DNA of 44,643 bases. Origin: Arsenophonus sp045399315. GTDB lineage: Bacteria; Pseudomonadota; Gammaproteobacteria; Enterobacterales; Enterobacteriaceae. The notes below the pieces were generated by a model. The model searched no databases, was not told the origin of the DNA, and worked only from the letters and a program-made list of their open reading frames with translations. Location of the stretch: the NCBI GenBank assembly GCA_045399315.1, contig DAYVGO010000064.1, forward strand, positions 1 to 44,643, written 5' to 3'. A program made the translations under genes and the position numbers. Of the stretch, positions 29,365 through 39,812 are shown piece by piece; the first letter of the stretch is position 1; each line of letters starts with the position of its first letter.

Positions 29365-29901
29365 GGGACTGTCGAATTAATATTAATAAATGATAGCTTA
29401 CAGGTTTTAATAATAATTTAATTTACATAAATAATATGAGTATAGTTAGCCAAGCTTAAAGGTTTCCACTAACTTATTGAGTTGATATTGGTTTGTTTAT
29501 GTGGCGGTAGCTGATTTATTTACTAAGTTTACGTAATTTAGAAGAAATAGTGGAGAAAAGAGGGAATTTGACATTGGTTACTCCACTATCAATTGCTAGG
29601 TTTTACCCTTAAGCTCTAATTGACCATAGTTACCAAGCAGGAACGGAAAAATTATGTTGGCGCAGGAAGGCTGGATCAAGGTTAATAAACTCCTTAAGAA
29701 TAATCTTAACTTGTCACCCTTAATACGGCAATCTAGTGAATTTGGTGCATAGGGTTTACGTAATTTTTAACTACTAGTGATGATAACAAGTTATTATTGT
29801 ATTAGTTAATTTTAATTATATGTTATATCAATGTTGTTGCTGCTGTAACAAAAAAGTATAAAAAATTGATGATAATGTGTTCTATTGGATGAATATAATT
29901 T
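29365..29901. other. Intergenic upstream of crcB
   Basis: No gene seen. An inverted repeat ATAGTGGA/TCCACTAT with a long loop lies around 29549-29590. I looked for a fluoride riboswitch in front of crcB and did not recognise one. Confidence 0.45.
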
Positions 29902-30285
29902 ATGATTAAAATCTTTTTAGTGCTCTCAATAGGTTCTATACTTGGTGGTATTTCACGCTGGCTTTTATCAACGAAATTAAATCCATTAATTGCACTTTTA
30001 CCTTTGGGTACTTATATCTCTAATGTGGTTGCTAGTTTTATATTAGGTATCCGCTTTTGCCTATTTTCTAACCACTATACGTTATCTCCTGAATGGCGAT
30101 TGATGGTAATAACTGGTTTTTGTGGTTGTTTATCGACTTCTTCTACCTTTTCATTGGAAGTCATGCTCTCCTTTCAGCAACAGCGCTATTACCATGGATT
30201 TTTGGAAATCTTAATCTATGTAGTGAACACACTGTTAGTGACTGACCTTGGTATATTCGTTTACCAATTAATTCAGAATCGCTAG
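29902..30285 (+). CDS. crcB: Fluoride ion channel CrcB (Fluc)
   Basis: Family role: a small inner-membrane channel, an antiparallel dimer that exports fluoride. 127 residues, four membrane segments. Conserved marks: the N-terminal GGISRWLLS; PLGTYISNVVASFILG with the pore Asn; and GFCGCLSTSSTFSLE, the central Na+/pore region. In most homologues the last motif reads T-T-F-S-T-F-S; here the first Phe of that pair is Ser (S-T-S-S-T-F-S). This Phe is one of the two residues that line each pore in characterised Fluc channels, so transport may be altered. The frame is otherwise intact. It converges with hemB (31 bases between stops), without an obvious terminator. Confidence 0.9.
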   Translation: MIKIFLVLSIGSILGGISRWLLSTKLNPLIALLPLGTYISNVVASFILGIRFCLFSNHYTLSPEWRLMVITGFCGCLSTSSTFSLEVMLSFQQQRYYHGFLEILIYVVNTLLVTDLGIFVYQLIQNR

Positions 30286-30316
30286 GAGTCAACGATTTCT
30301 GGCCATATAAATTTGT

Positions 30317-31294
<978 letters not shown>

Positions 31295-31437
31295 TCTTAC
31301 TCCTTATAATTGCCACATAATTTATAATTAATAGTATTAATTTCTTGCATGATAATGATATTTGCTGCGTAGCATATGTTATTAACTCATCTTACATCTT
31401 TATTGATAGAGTTGATTTTTTATACTTGCATTTTGTG

Positions 31438-32856
31438 TCATTGGCTGAATCCTAAATAGAGGTAAATAATTAATACTATTATTGTGGTAACCATAGCATA
31501 AGGCATTTGTGTTCTGATATGTTCAATATGATCACAATCGGTTGCCATTGAAGCAACGATGGCGTCGCTAGAAATTGGCGAGGTCATATCACCGAAGATT
31601 GAACCGGTAATAGCTGCTCCAATCATTAATTCGGCAGGTATATTAATGGAAAGTCCTAATTGTACGCCAATAGGGATCATAATAGCAAAAGTCCCCCAAG
31701 AAGTACCTGTTGCTAATGACATGATGGTGCTGATTAAGAAAATAAAGGCGACAGAAAAGCCTGCCGGTAATACGTCGGAAGAAATTTGTGCAATATAAGC
31801 ACCAGTATTAAGATCGGCAGAAACATTGCCCATTAAAAAAGCTAAAATCATTACTGAGCTAATTTTGATCATGCTGGCGTAACCGATATAAACTTCCTTA
31901 AAGAAACTTTCGATCGTCAAAATACCACGGGCTAAAAACCAGACAAAAGAAACTAAAGTGCCAAACATGACAGCCCAATAAACAGAAGTTGAGCCACTGC
32001 CTTTAGTGAACTCGCCATTACCGGTGATATAAAGAGCGATAGGTACCATTAAAACTGTTGTCAGGATTGGAATAAAAAAGTTTAATAGAGAGTTATTTGC
32101 TGGATGATCAATAACTTCTTCATCAACCATGGCAGATGGCTGATGAGAGCCATGTTGAACGGCAATGGCTTTTTGTTCAGCAATTTTCATGGGACCCCAT
32201 GAATAATCGGTAAGGATATAAAATAGTACTGAGGCCAATGATAACCAAGCCATAATATTATATGGCATAGCATTAGCGAGGATTTCGAATGGTTCTCCTG
32301 CAATAAAACCTTTAGCGATTTGTGCACCAATAACTCCCATCATGGCAGCTCCCCAACCATTGATTATGACAGAAGAACATACTGAGACGCCTGATGTTTG
32401 AATGATATAGGCCATTTTCTCTGCGGAAACACCATAATAGCGGGCAATATTTTTGGTGGAAGCTCCAGCGACTAATTGGTTAATAGAGCTTTCAATAAAA
32501 ATCATTATTGATATAAACATGGCTAGTAGTTGGATAGTTCTTTTATTTTTTATTAAGTGTGTTTTATTGGTTAGCAGATAAACTAAACTTCTAACACCAC
32601 CAGTGACACTAATTAATCGCATAATTCCACCGATCAATAAAATAAAAATAATAGTTTGGGTATTGCCGGGTGATGCAAAAGTGGCAATAATTCCTTTCAG
32701 GGTTGCTTGAATTCCTAAAAAAATATTGTGATCATTAATGACGGTATAGCCAACTAAAATACCTGTTAGTAAAGATAAGATCACTTGGCGTGTCATTATC
32801 GCCATTATGATTGTGATAAGTGGTGTGATTACTGTCCAAATTCCGTAGTTATTCAT
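31438..32856 (-). CDS. NhaC-family Na+/H+ antiporter-like membrane transporter
   Basis: 472 residues with about eleven or twelve hydrophobic segments. The family (PF03553-type) exchanges Na+ for H+ or moves organic acids and amino acids. Recognisable parts: MTRQVILSLLTGILVGY near the N-terminus, IFIESSINQLVAGASTKNIA, and SLATGTSWGTFAIMIPIGVQ, followed by GSIFGDMTSPISSDAIVASM, the most conserved membrane loop of NhaC-type proteins (G-T-S-W-G-T, G-D-x-x-S-P-x-S-D). It starts 26 bases after the trans-sulfuration gene on the same strand, so they are probably one operon. The pairing suggests that it carries a sulphur amino acid or its product, or balances ions during that reaction; this is an inference. 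Intact. Confidence 0.85.
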   Translation of the reverse strand: MNNYGIWTVITPLITIIMAIMTRQVILSLLTGILVGYTVINDHNIFLGIQATLKGIIATFASPGNTQTIIFILLIGGIMRLISVTGGVRSLVYLLTNKTHLIKNKRTIQLLAMFISIMIFIESSINQLVAGASTKNIARYYGVSAEKMAYIIQTSGVSVCSSVIINGWGAAMMGVIGAQIAKGFIAGEPFEILANAMPYNIMAWLSLASVLFYILTDYSWGPMKIAEQKAIAVQHGSHQPSAMVDEEVIDHPANNSLLNFFIPILTTVLMVPIALYITGNGEFTKGSGSTSVYWAVMFGTLVSFVWFLARGILTIESFFKEVYIGYASMIKISSVMILAFLMGNVSADLNTGAYIAQISSDVLPAGFSVAFIFLISTIMSLATGTSWGTFAIMIPIGVQLGLSINIPAELMIGAAITGSIFGDMTSPISSDAIVASMATDCDHIEHIRTQMPYAMVTTIIVLIIYLYLGFSQ

Positions 32857-32882
32857 TGCGATACCCTGTTTCTAGCTGAGTA

Positions 32883-34028
32883 TTAAAAATTAAGTGCTTG
32901 CTCTAAATCGTTAAGCAGATCATCAATATCTTCTATCCCGACGGATAAACGTAATGTTGTATTGTAAATGCCCATTTTCACTCTTTCTTGTTCGGTCATC
33001 GCGGAATGGGACATTGTTGCCGAATGGTTTACCATGCTTTCAACTCCACCTAATGATTCGGCCAGAACAAAATATTGCAATTTGCTAATAATGTTTTTTA
33101 CGTTATCTCGATTACCATCTATATTAATTGTAACAACAGCACCACCAGTTTTCATCTGTGTCTGACAAATATGATATTGCGGATTATTTGCTAGTCCAGG
33201 GTAGTATACCTTTGTGATATTACGATGATTATTTAAATATTCGGCAATTTTTAGCGCATTAGCACATTGTCTTGTCATGCGAAGATCTAGCGTTTTTAAT
33301 CCTCGTAATGCTAGATAAGCATCAAAAGGAGAAGCAATTGCACCGATGGTTGTTTTAAGAACATCGATTTTGTCAGCAATGTTGGTTTGATTGGTGATGA
33401 CTGCTCCTCCGATTAAGTCTGAATGGCCACCAATGTATTTACTGGTTGATAACATGACAATATCAGCGCCTAATTCAAGAGGTCTTTGATTCCAGGCCGT
33501 GGCAAAGGTATTATCGACACAGGTTATAATGTTATTTTCTTTGGCCAATTGACAAATTTTTTTGATATCAACGAGTTTTAATAGTGGATTAGTTGGACTC
33601 TCTATCCAGATCAGTCGGGTATTATTACGTAAATGGTCTTTAACTTGTTGGAGATTATTGAGATCAATATAATCGATCTGGTGACCACTTGTTTCTTTTA
33701 TTAATTTTTCAAACATACGGTAAGTGCCGCCGTAGACACCTTGCATGGCAATAATATGAGAATTTTGTGGTAGCAAGTTTAATATTAGTAAAGTTGCTGC
33801 GACACCAGAGGCTGTAGCGCTAGCATAAATACCATTTTCAATATTGGCAAGTACTGTCTCATAAGCATAGCGAGTTGGATTTTTAGTTCGTGAATAGCTG
33901 AATTCACCCCTTATATCAATATCTTGTTGAATAAAACTACTTGCGGTTGTTATGGTAGGGAAAATAGCATTGTTGGCTTTATCAATCTGTTTGCCACCAT
34001 GAATTAAAATAGTTGAAAATTTTGTCAT
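32883..34028 (-). CDS. PLP-dependent Cys/Met metabolism enzyme (cystathionine gamma-synthase / gamma-lyase family)
   Basis: 381 residues, the family length. ATG at 34026-34028 after AAAGG. Features in order: ITTASSFIQ; GEFSYSRTKNPTRYAYE with the Tyr-x-Arg that contacts the neighbouring subunit's PLP; GVYGGTYRMF with the ring-stacking Tyr (Gly where methionine gamma-lyases have Cys); VDNTFATAWNQRPLELGAD; MLSTSKYIGGHSDLIGG with the PLP-binding Lys; and LAESLGGVESMVNHSATMSH. The missing active-site Cys argues against a methionine gamma-lyase and favours cystathionine gamma-synthase or gamma-lyase activity, which sequence alone cannot separate. First gene of a likely two-gene operon with the NhaC-like transporter. 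Intact. Confidence 0.9.
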   Translation of the reverse strand: MTKFSTILIHGGKQIDKANNAIFPTITTASSFIQQDIDIRGEFSYSRTKNPTRYAYETVLANIENGIYASATASGVAATLLILNLLPQNSHIIAMQGVYGGTYRMFEKLIKETSGHQIDYIDLNNLQQVKDHLRNNTRLIWIESPTNPLLKLVDIKKICQLAKENNIITCVDNTFATAWNQRPLELGADIVMLSTSKYIGGHSDLIGGAVITNQTNIADKIDVLKTTIGAIASPFDAYLALRGLKTLDLRMTRQCANALKIAEYLNNHRNITKVYYPGLANNPQYHICQTQMKTGGAVVTINIDGNRDNVKNIISKLQYFVLAESLGGVESMVNHSATMSHSAMTEQERVKMGIYNTTLRLSVGIEDIDDLLNDLEQALNF

Positions 34029-35721
34029 TATTACCTTTATATTTTTTAATCAATATTAATTCATTATATAATAACAAGTATAGTTGTATAAACGAATTGA
34101 ATTGTATTTAATTAGTATTAATAAGAAAGGATTTATTAGTTATATTTATTAATAGTATTTATTTTATATCTATATGTAAAAAAGTAATGTCTGTATCCCA
34201 TTGAAGAGCCCATACACTTATGGTTTATACTATTTATTTAATTTAATAATTATTGAATAATGTGTATATCTTTTTTATTTTAGTTTTTTATGTTGAAATA
34301 TCAATAAAAATATGGTGTTTATAGGGTTATGACAAAAAATAAAATATTATAAATTAATACAAGATATTATTTTAATAATATTCATGTTAATTATTTATGT
34401 TATTATGAATAATAATATGTTATTTAGTTTTTATTGATTTTACTATTCATATTTTTATATATCAAAGTAGCTAATTAAATTTTCTATTAAAGGAAAATTA
34501 TATATTGTTAGATTTATATTTATATTAAATAATATCAGAGTATACTTTAAATTTTATTAAAAAATATTTATAGTCTTAATATGAAATTATTTGTTATTTA
34601 TTATGTTAGTTAAAATAGTCGAGTTTGTCGTTTGTATTAGTATTTAAATCCATTTATTATAACTGATTAAGATAATTATAATTATTAACAACAATCTAAA
34701 CAAAATTAAATTTTAACTTAGAAAGTAAAATTATTGATTCCTGTAATCAGAAAATAATAGTCAGTAACTAGCAAAAGTTTAGCTATGCATAACTGATATG
34801 AAGTGGTCAAAATATTAAGTTTTTAAATCGTAAGTTCAGTTAGTCATAAAGGGAAAAATGTGAATGATAATAAAGATTGAGTTATTAAATGATATTGAGT
34901 TAATCTTTAGTAACAAATACTTTCATTACATAGCAGTTATATACTTGTACAGTATAGTTTTGTATTGAAATAATTCATTGAATAACACCGTCTTTTATTA
35001 AATATTTTTAACGTTATTTTATCTATTTGTATTTATTTTTTAAACAAATAATAGTTCTTAAATACTGTAAATTAATGTTGGTTTTCAGTGAAAATAAATT
35101 TATAACAGCAGATTTTATTTGATAAAGATATTTAGAAAAAAATAAATTTATTTATTAAATAAAATATTAAAAAAGAATATCTTATTGTAAATGTTTAAAA
35201 AATATTCATTATTAGATAATAAAATGTTTTATTTATGCTATCTTAAGGTATAAAAATATAGATTAAATTTAAAAATATATTAATTATGTTTATTTTTTGT
35301 TGTGTAAATAAAAAATATTATAATTATCTTTATTATCATAGAGTTATTAAAATGTTTGTTTTTTGATAGTTTTAGGCTATCAATTATGCACAAACGGATC
35401 GATAAAAACAGATTGCATAATTGAAGTAATATGACTTCAATCTTTTCTTGTCATAGAGAACTATTATAATATATTATTATACTTCTTATATATTTTATTA
35501 TTTAAAATCATAATGATGCTTGTTTCATTGGTGGAGTTAAGTAATGGAATTAACCAATTTAAATTTATTTATATTAGTGGTAAGAGTTGTCTAACCTTTT
35601 ATTTAATGTAAATAATTAAAAGTCTGTAGAATAACAGATAGTGCAATTTTATTATTGATACCATTTCAAAGGATGGCTATTAATTAGACTATCAAATAGA
35701 GTCATATAGAGGATGCTTATT
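34029..35721. other. Long, extremely AT-rich region upstream of the type III secretion genes
   Basis: About 1.7 kb between the divergent trans-sulfuration operon and the T3SS regulator. No open frame with family resemblance. It consists mainly of A/T runs, as found in silenced pathogenicity islands bound by H-NS; that reading is an inference. The one distinctive structure is the set of overlapping palindromes at 35363-35441. Confidence 0.55.
35363..35441. promoter_or_regulatory. Three overlapping palindromes upstream of the T3SS regulator
   Basis: Stem A: TTGATAG (35363-35369) with CTATCAA (35377-35383). Stem B: CAATTATGCA (35381-35390) with TGCATAATTG (35414-35423). Stem C: ATTGAAGT (35420-35427) with ACTTCAAT (35434-35441). 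All three are perfect. A and B share CAA, and B and C share ATTG, so neighbouring stems exclude each other, as in an attenuator. Stem C is followed by CTTTTCTTG, weakly terminator-like. They could equally be adjoining protein-binding sites. They lie about 280 bases before the HilA-like gene. Confidence 0.5.
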
Positions 35722-36207
35722 ATGATACATCGAGATTTAGTGTTTCAATTTTTAGATTATCGATTACATTGCAATGAAATGTTGATGAAAAATGGAGAAA
35801 TTATTGCAATACCACCCAAAGAATTAAGGGCATTAAGTTGTTTAGTAGCTAATAGTAAAAAGATTATAAAGAAAGATGATATCGTTGCTTATGTTTGGCA
35901 AGGTGGGGAAGTAAAAGATGAATCGATTGTTCGTTGTATATATTCATTAAGAAAATTATTTAAACAGGAAAATTTGATTATAACTATTTATGGTAGAGGA
36001 TACTGCTTTAATGGTGATGTAAAACTTATTGATTTAAATTCAAAGAATGATCATCAATATGAAATTCCTAATCATGATAAGCGCCAAAATGGACATTATA
36101 TGCAAAGTATTGGAAGGATATTACCTGTATTTAAAGAGGGTATTTGTTCTTCAAATTCAATAAAAGATAGTTTTCAGCGCTTAACAATAAATGTTAAGTG
36201 TAAGTAG
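35722..36207 (+). CDS. Short HilA-like winged-helix transcriptional regulator
   Basis: The OmpR/PhoB-type DNA-binding domain fills residues 1-105: NGEIIAIPPKELRALSCLVA, then KKDDIVAYVWQGGEVKDESI and RCIYSLRKLFKQ, ending IITIYGRGYCFNGDV, the winged-helix hairpin. This matches the N-terminal domain of HilA, the activator of SPI-1 secretion genes, and of its relatives YgeH/EilA. HilA has about 550 residues with a large C-terminal domain; here only some 55 unrecognised residues follow, so the protein is DNA-binding domain plus a short tail. The ATG at 35722 has AGAGGA eight bases upstream; the ATG at 35713 is too close to that site. It stands directly before invF, so it probably controls the operon. 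Confidence 0.8.
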   Translation: MIHRDLVFQFLDYRLHCNEMLMKNGEIIAIPPKELRALSCLVANSKKIIKKDDIVAYVWQGGEVKDESIVRCIYSLRKLFKQENLIITIYGRGYCFNGDVKLIDLNSKNDHQYEIPNHDKRQNGHYMQSIGRILPVFKEGICSSNSIKDSFQRLTINVKCK

Positions 36208-36266
36208 TCATGATTTCGTCATAATTTGGTTGTGATTTTTGTCTAATTTTAAGGTTTAATGGAATC

Positions 36267-37097
36267 GTGTTTTTTGCTAGAAGCTGGTTTCATGTTAAGG
36301 AGCAAGTTTTGCGGCAGAGTGAATCTATGTGGATAAAATATGACGAAATTTTATTAGAAAATCCAGCTCTTTATTATGTTATTGCAGCAAGTAAAACAGA
36401 ACTTCGCATTAGTTCAAATGAAAATCAAGAAATTTGCTGTTTTGATATTGGAGATAGTGGGATCATGATGATTTTACCTTCTAAAATAGATGTTCTATCG
36501 GGTGAAATCAGGTTAAAAAAAGAAAATATCTTACATTTAGCCAAAATGCAGGCTTTTATTGATAAAGCAAATAATCAAATCCATAGTTTTAAGAATAATT
36601 ATCTCTCTGCATTTATTAAATTTAATTTTGATACTTATAAAAAACAAAAAAATCTTGAATATTGGTTTTTGAGTCAACAAATTAATAGAGAAAAAAAGGC
36701 AGAAAGGTTTTTTTCTTTATTACGCCAAAATGAAGAATATCGTATCGTCAGTTTTCTGCTTGAGGAATCGATGTTAGAAGGGAACCAGAAACTACAGAAA
36801 ATGAGTGTGAAATATGGCTTATCCGTTTCTTATTTTAGAAAGCTAGCAGGAAATGCATTAGGTAATTCTCCTAAAACTGAGTTAAAGAAATGGCGGTTAG
36901 TCAATGCATTATTAGATTTGAATGACAAAAATCAGAATATTACACAAATAGCTTTTAAGTATGGTTATTCCAATTTGTCTCATTTTTCTGATGAAGTGAA
37001 GAGTTTTTTGGGGATAAGTCCGAGCCGGTTAAAAAGATACTATCAAAAGAAAGGATCTAGTGTTACTGATGAAGAGATTACTGATAGAAAAAGATAG
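36267..37097 (+). CDS. invF: InvF-like AraC-family activator of type III secretion genes
   Basis: In Salmonella, InvF with the chaperone SicA activates effector genes. The C-terminal two helix-turn-helix units are clear: MSVKYGLSVSYFRKLAGNAL, SPKTELKKWRLVNALLDLND, then NITQIAFKYGYSNLSHFSDE and FLGISPSRLKRYY. The middle (LEYWFLSQQINREKKAERFF, SLLRQNEEYRIVSFLLEESM) also matches InvF rather than other AraC members. The position immediately before the secretin is the SPI-1 position. The start is uncertain: 36267 is a GTG with AAGG twelve bases upstream, and an internal ATG at 36327 is possible. It overlaps invG by about 30 bases. Intact. Confidence 0.9.
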   Translation: MFFARSWFHVKEQVLRQSESMWIKYDEILLENPALYYVIAASKTELRISSNENQEICCFDIGDSGIMMILPSKIDVLSGEIRLKKENILHLAKMQAFIDKANNQIHSFKNNYLSAFIKFNFDTYKKQKNLEYWFLSQQINREKKAERFFSLLRQNEEYRIVSFLLEESMLEGNQKLQKMSVKYGLSVSYFRKLAGNALGNSPKTELKKWRLVNALLDLNDKNQNITQIAFKYGYSNLSHFSDEVKSFLGISPSRLKRYYQKKGSSVTDEEITDRKR

Positions 37098-38688
37098 TAG
37101 TATATTAATTTTTTTAGTGTTTTTAAATTTCATATTGTTGTCAAGTTCAAAAGCAGTATCAGATCAAAGTATCGAATCAGGTTATATTGCTAAAAATGAA
37201 ACCGTACGTGGTGTTTTTGATGCCTTATCTTCGGTTATCAATAAACCGATCGTAGTTAGTCCACTTGCAGCAAAAAAGAAAATAACTGGCGAATTTGATC
37301 TTAAATATCCTCTTGATACTTTAAAAGATATCACTCAACAACTTAATTTTATGTGGTACGATAATGGTCAGGTAATATATATTTGTGATGCAGTTGAAAT
37401 GCGTAGCATTGTTATCACTTTGCATAATACAACAATTCAAGAGATAAAAAAATTTTTAAAAGATTCAGGTTTATATGATGAACGTTACCCACTGCGCTCT
37501 GGTAGTAACAATAATTTATTTTATATATCTGGACCACCAGTATATATCGAGACGATCATTAATACCACACGGTTTTTAGATGAAGTGACTACTGGTTTTG
37601 ATGGCCGAGAAAAAATAGCAATTGTGCCACTATATAATACTTTTGTAGAAGATCGTCATTATCAATATAGATTTAATGATATTATTATTCCTGGAATGGC
37701 ATCGATAATAAATAAATTAATGGATGCATCAACTAACAATATTTCAAATTTCAAAAATCATACACTAAAAAAAAATCAAGATGAGTTAGTTAAGCAAAAC
37801 AACAATACCTATTTAATAGAAGATTTATCTTTAAATAAAGCTAATATTTCTATTATATCTAATCCTGGTAACAATAGCTTATTAATAAAAGGTAATGAAG
37901 AACAAGTAAATTACTTACAAAAAATTATAAAGCAGTTGGACATAACTAAAAGGCATATAGAGCTATCAGTTTGGATTATTGATATAGAAAAAAAAGCACT
38001 TGATCAGCTCGGCATAAAATGGAGTGGTAGCGCTAATATTGGACAGAAACTAGGTATGTCAATAAATGCTGGAAGAAGCACTATTGACGGATCTAGTTTT
38101 ATGGCAGATATATTTGCATTAACCAGAAATGATAAAGCAAATATTGTTTCTAGGCCAATGGTACTAACACAAGAAAATATTCCAGCAATATTTGATAATA
38201 ATCGAACTTTTTATACCAAGCTAATTGGAGAAAGAGCAACAGATTTAAAAAATGTTACTTATGGTACAGCCATTAGCGTATTAGCCAGGTTCACTATTGA
38301 TAATCAAATTGAAATGATGATTACTGTTCAGGATGGTAGTCGAGGAGAACAGATAACAGATCATTTACCAGAGATAGGGAGAACAGATATTAGTACTATT
38401 GCTAGAGTACCTCAAGGTAAAAGTCTATTAATTGGTGGCTATACTCGTAATGAACATAGAAATATAAAAGAAAAAATCCCATTGCTTGGGGATATTCCTT
38501 ATTTAGGTAATATATTTCATTATACCACGGAAAAGAAAGATAGCTTAGTAAGAGTATTTCTCATTCAACCCAAAGAAATTATTAATCCTTTAAGTACGAA
38601 TGCTGAAAATATTGCTAAAAGAGTAATAGAAGATAAATTTGATCATAAATTAGAAAACTGGATGGCAAATTTTTTGAGTAACCGTTAA
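37069..38688 (+). CDS. invG: Type III secretion outer-membrane secretin InvG
   Basis: Forms the outer-membrane ring of the needle complex. From the ATG at 37069 (a GTG at 37060 is possible) there is a signal sequence (hydrophobic stretch SILIFLVFLNFILLSSSKAV). N0/N1 domains follow (GYIAKNETVRGVFDALSSVI, ITLHNTTIQEIKKFLKDSGL), then the N3 domain (ISNPGNNSLLIKGNEEQVNY) and the secretin core: RHIELSVWIIDIEKKALDQL, VSRPMVLTQENIPAIFDNN, TFYTKLIGERATDLKNVTYG, STIARVPQGKSLLIGGYTR and IPLLGDIPYLGNIFHY. Length of 540 residues against 562 in Salmonella. The pilotin gene invH, which precedes invF in Salmonella, is absent here. Intact. Confidence 0.95.
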   Translation: MKRLLIEKDSSILIFLVFLNFILLSSSKAVSDQSIESGYIAKNETVRGVFDALSSVINKPIVVSPLAAKKKITGEFDLKYPLDTLKDITQQLNFMWYDNGQVIYICDAVEMRSIVITLHNTTIQEIKKFLKDSGLYDERYPLRSGSNNNLFYISGPPVYIETIINTTRFLDEVTTGFDGREKIAIVPLYNTFVEDRHYQYRFNDIIIPGMASIINKLMDASTNNISNFKNHTLKKNQDELVKQNNNTYLIEDLSLNKANISIISNPGNNSLLIKGNEEQVNYLQKIIKQLDITKRHIELSVWIIDIEKKALDQLGIKWSGSANIGQKLGMSINAGRSTIDGSSFMADIFALTRNDKANIVSRPMVLTQENIPAIFDNNRTFYTKLIGERATDLKNVTYGTAISVLARFTIDNQIEMMITVQDGSRGEQITDHLPEIGRTDISTIARVPQGKSLLIGGYTRNEHRNIKEKIPLLGDIPYLGNIFHYTTEKKDSLVRVFLIQPKEIINPLSTNAENIAKRVIEDKFDHKLENWMANFLSNR

Positions 38689-39806
38689 TGAATAATAACA
38701 TAAATAATTCTTATAATATGGTGCAGTATATGCAGCGCCATAGACAAAAATTAATTATGGAGAAAATAAATAATCAGGAAAAAGTAGATCGGCAAGAAGC
38801 ATTCGATGCTGAGAACGAGGATGAAATAGTAGAAAGGTATCAATATAGTCAAAAAAGAAAAAATTTAGTCAATGAACAAGGAAAAATGATATTACTATCA
38901 CGAATTAGACAAAGACGGGAATTAATCAAAAAAAACGAATTAGAAAATTGTAATGAATTTGACAATGTGTTAGATGAAGAAATCGACCAAAAGATAGATA
39001 AAGTAGTAAATATCGTATCTTCAGCAAATCTTACTACTAAATTTTTAGTAGAACGACTTAGAAAGTTAATAACTGATGATAGTGATTTAGTTATTGTATT
39101 GCGTGCGTTAATTAAGCGTAATATGCTACATAAAAAAAATAGAAAAAAAATAATAGATATATTAAATTACGTAGAACAAACCGCAAATAAAAAAAGATTA
39201 AAATCAGGAATTAATGTTGCATTAAAGGCACGTATATTTAGTTCTAAAATAGACGTTAAACCCTATTTACTTCGTGAAAGTTATAGGCAATTTATTGAAA
39301 CAGATTTATATGAGATACAAATTTATGGTAGCTGGATTTCTACTTATGGGACACAAAATCGAAAAATAATTTTGGAATTTATAGAAAATGCAATAATTAC
39401 TGATATTAATTCGAATGATCCCAGTTGTAGCCGAATAGAATTTGGCAATCTATTATCAAGATTAAATCAAGTAAAAACAATCAAATCAAGTGATGAACTA
39501 TTCGTTGTATCTTTAACCAATTATTATAAAAGTAAAGGAATCCCTTTCCAGGAATTGACAATAGCATTATTTTTTATTGGTGTACTTGAAGAGCCTAATG
39601 CTACAAGTGATTTTTTAGATTTATTATTAAAAATAGATACTAATGAAGATAAAAGACGAATAACTCAGTTGATTTATAATTTGGTTAAAAATTTACCACT
39701 ATATATTTTTATTAATGAAAATGATAAAGAAATAATAAAAGACAAGTTAATAGAAAAATTAAATATTTTTTTCATATTAAATAGTATAAAAAACTATAAT
39801 ATTTGA
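38688..39806 (+). CDS. invE: Type III secretion gatekeeper InvE
   Basis: Family role (YopN/TyeA type): a cytoplasmic gatekeeper that makes the apparatus export translocators before effectors. 372 residues, the same as Salmonella InvE by memory. N-terminal part charged and helical (ENEDEIVERYQYSQKRKNL); conserved DSDLVIVLRALIKRN in the middle, and RIEFGNLLSRLNQVKTIKSS with a following C-terminal helical domain ending LPLYIFINENDKEIIKDKL. The ATG overlaps the invG stop (TAATG), which indicates translational coupling. Lys/Asn-rich composition reflects AT bias. Intact. Confidence 0.88.
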   Translation: MNNNINNSYNMVQYMQRHRQKLIMEKINNQEKVDRQEAFDAENEDEIVERYQYSQKRKNLVNEQGKMILLSRIRQRRELIKKNELENCNEFDNVLDEEIDQKIDKVVNIVSSANLTTKFLVERLRKLITDDSDLVIVLRALIKRNMLHKKNRKKIIDILNYVEQTANKKRLKSGINVALKARIFSSKIDVKPYLLRESYRQFIETDLYEIQIYGSWISTYGTQNRKIILEFIENAIITDINSNDPSCSRIEFGNLLSRLNQVKTIKSSDELFVVSLTNYYKSKGIPFQELTIALFFIGVLEEPNATSDFLDLLLKIDTNEDKRRITQLIYNLVKNLPLYIFINENDKEIIKDKLIEKLNIFFILNSIKNYNI

Positions 39807-39812
39807 GCCAAT

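Noticed and set aside
29780..29901. Possible fluoride riboswitch in front of crcB
   Set aside because: The conserved GGNGAUG-type core and pseudoknot arrangement could not be found; the region is plain AT-rich leader.
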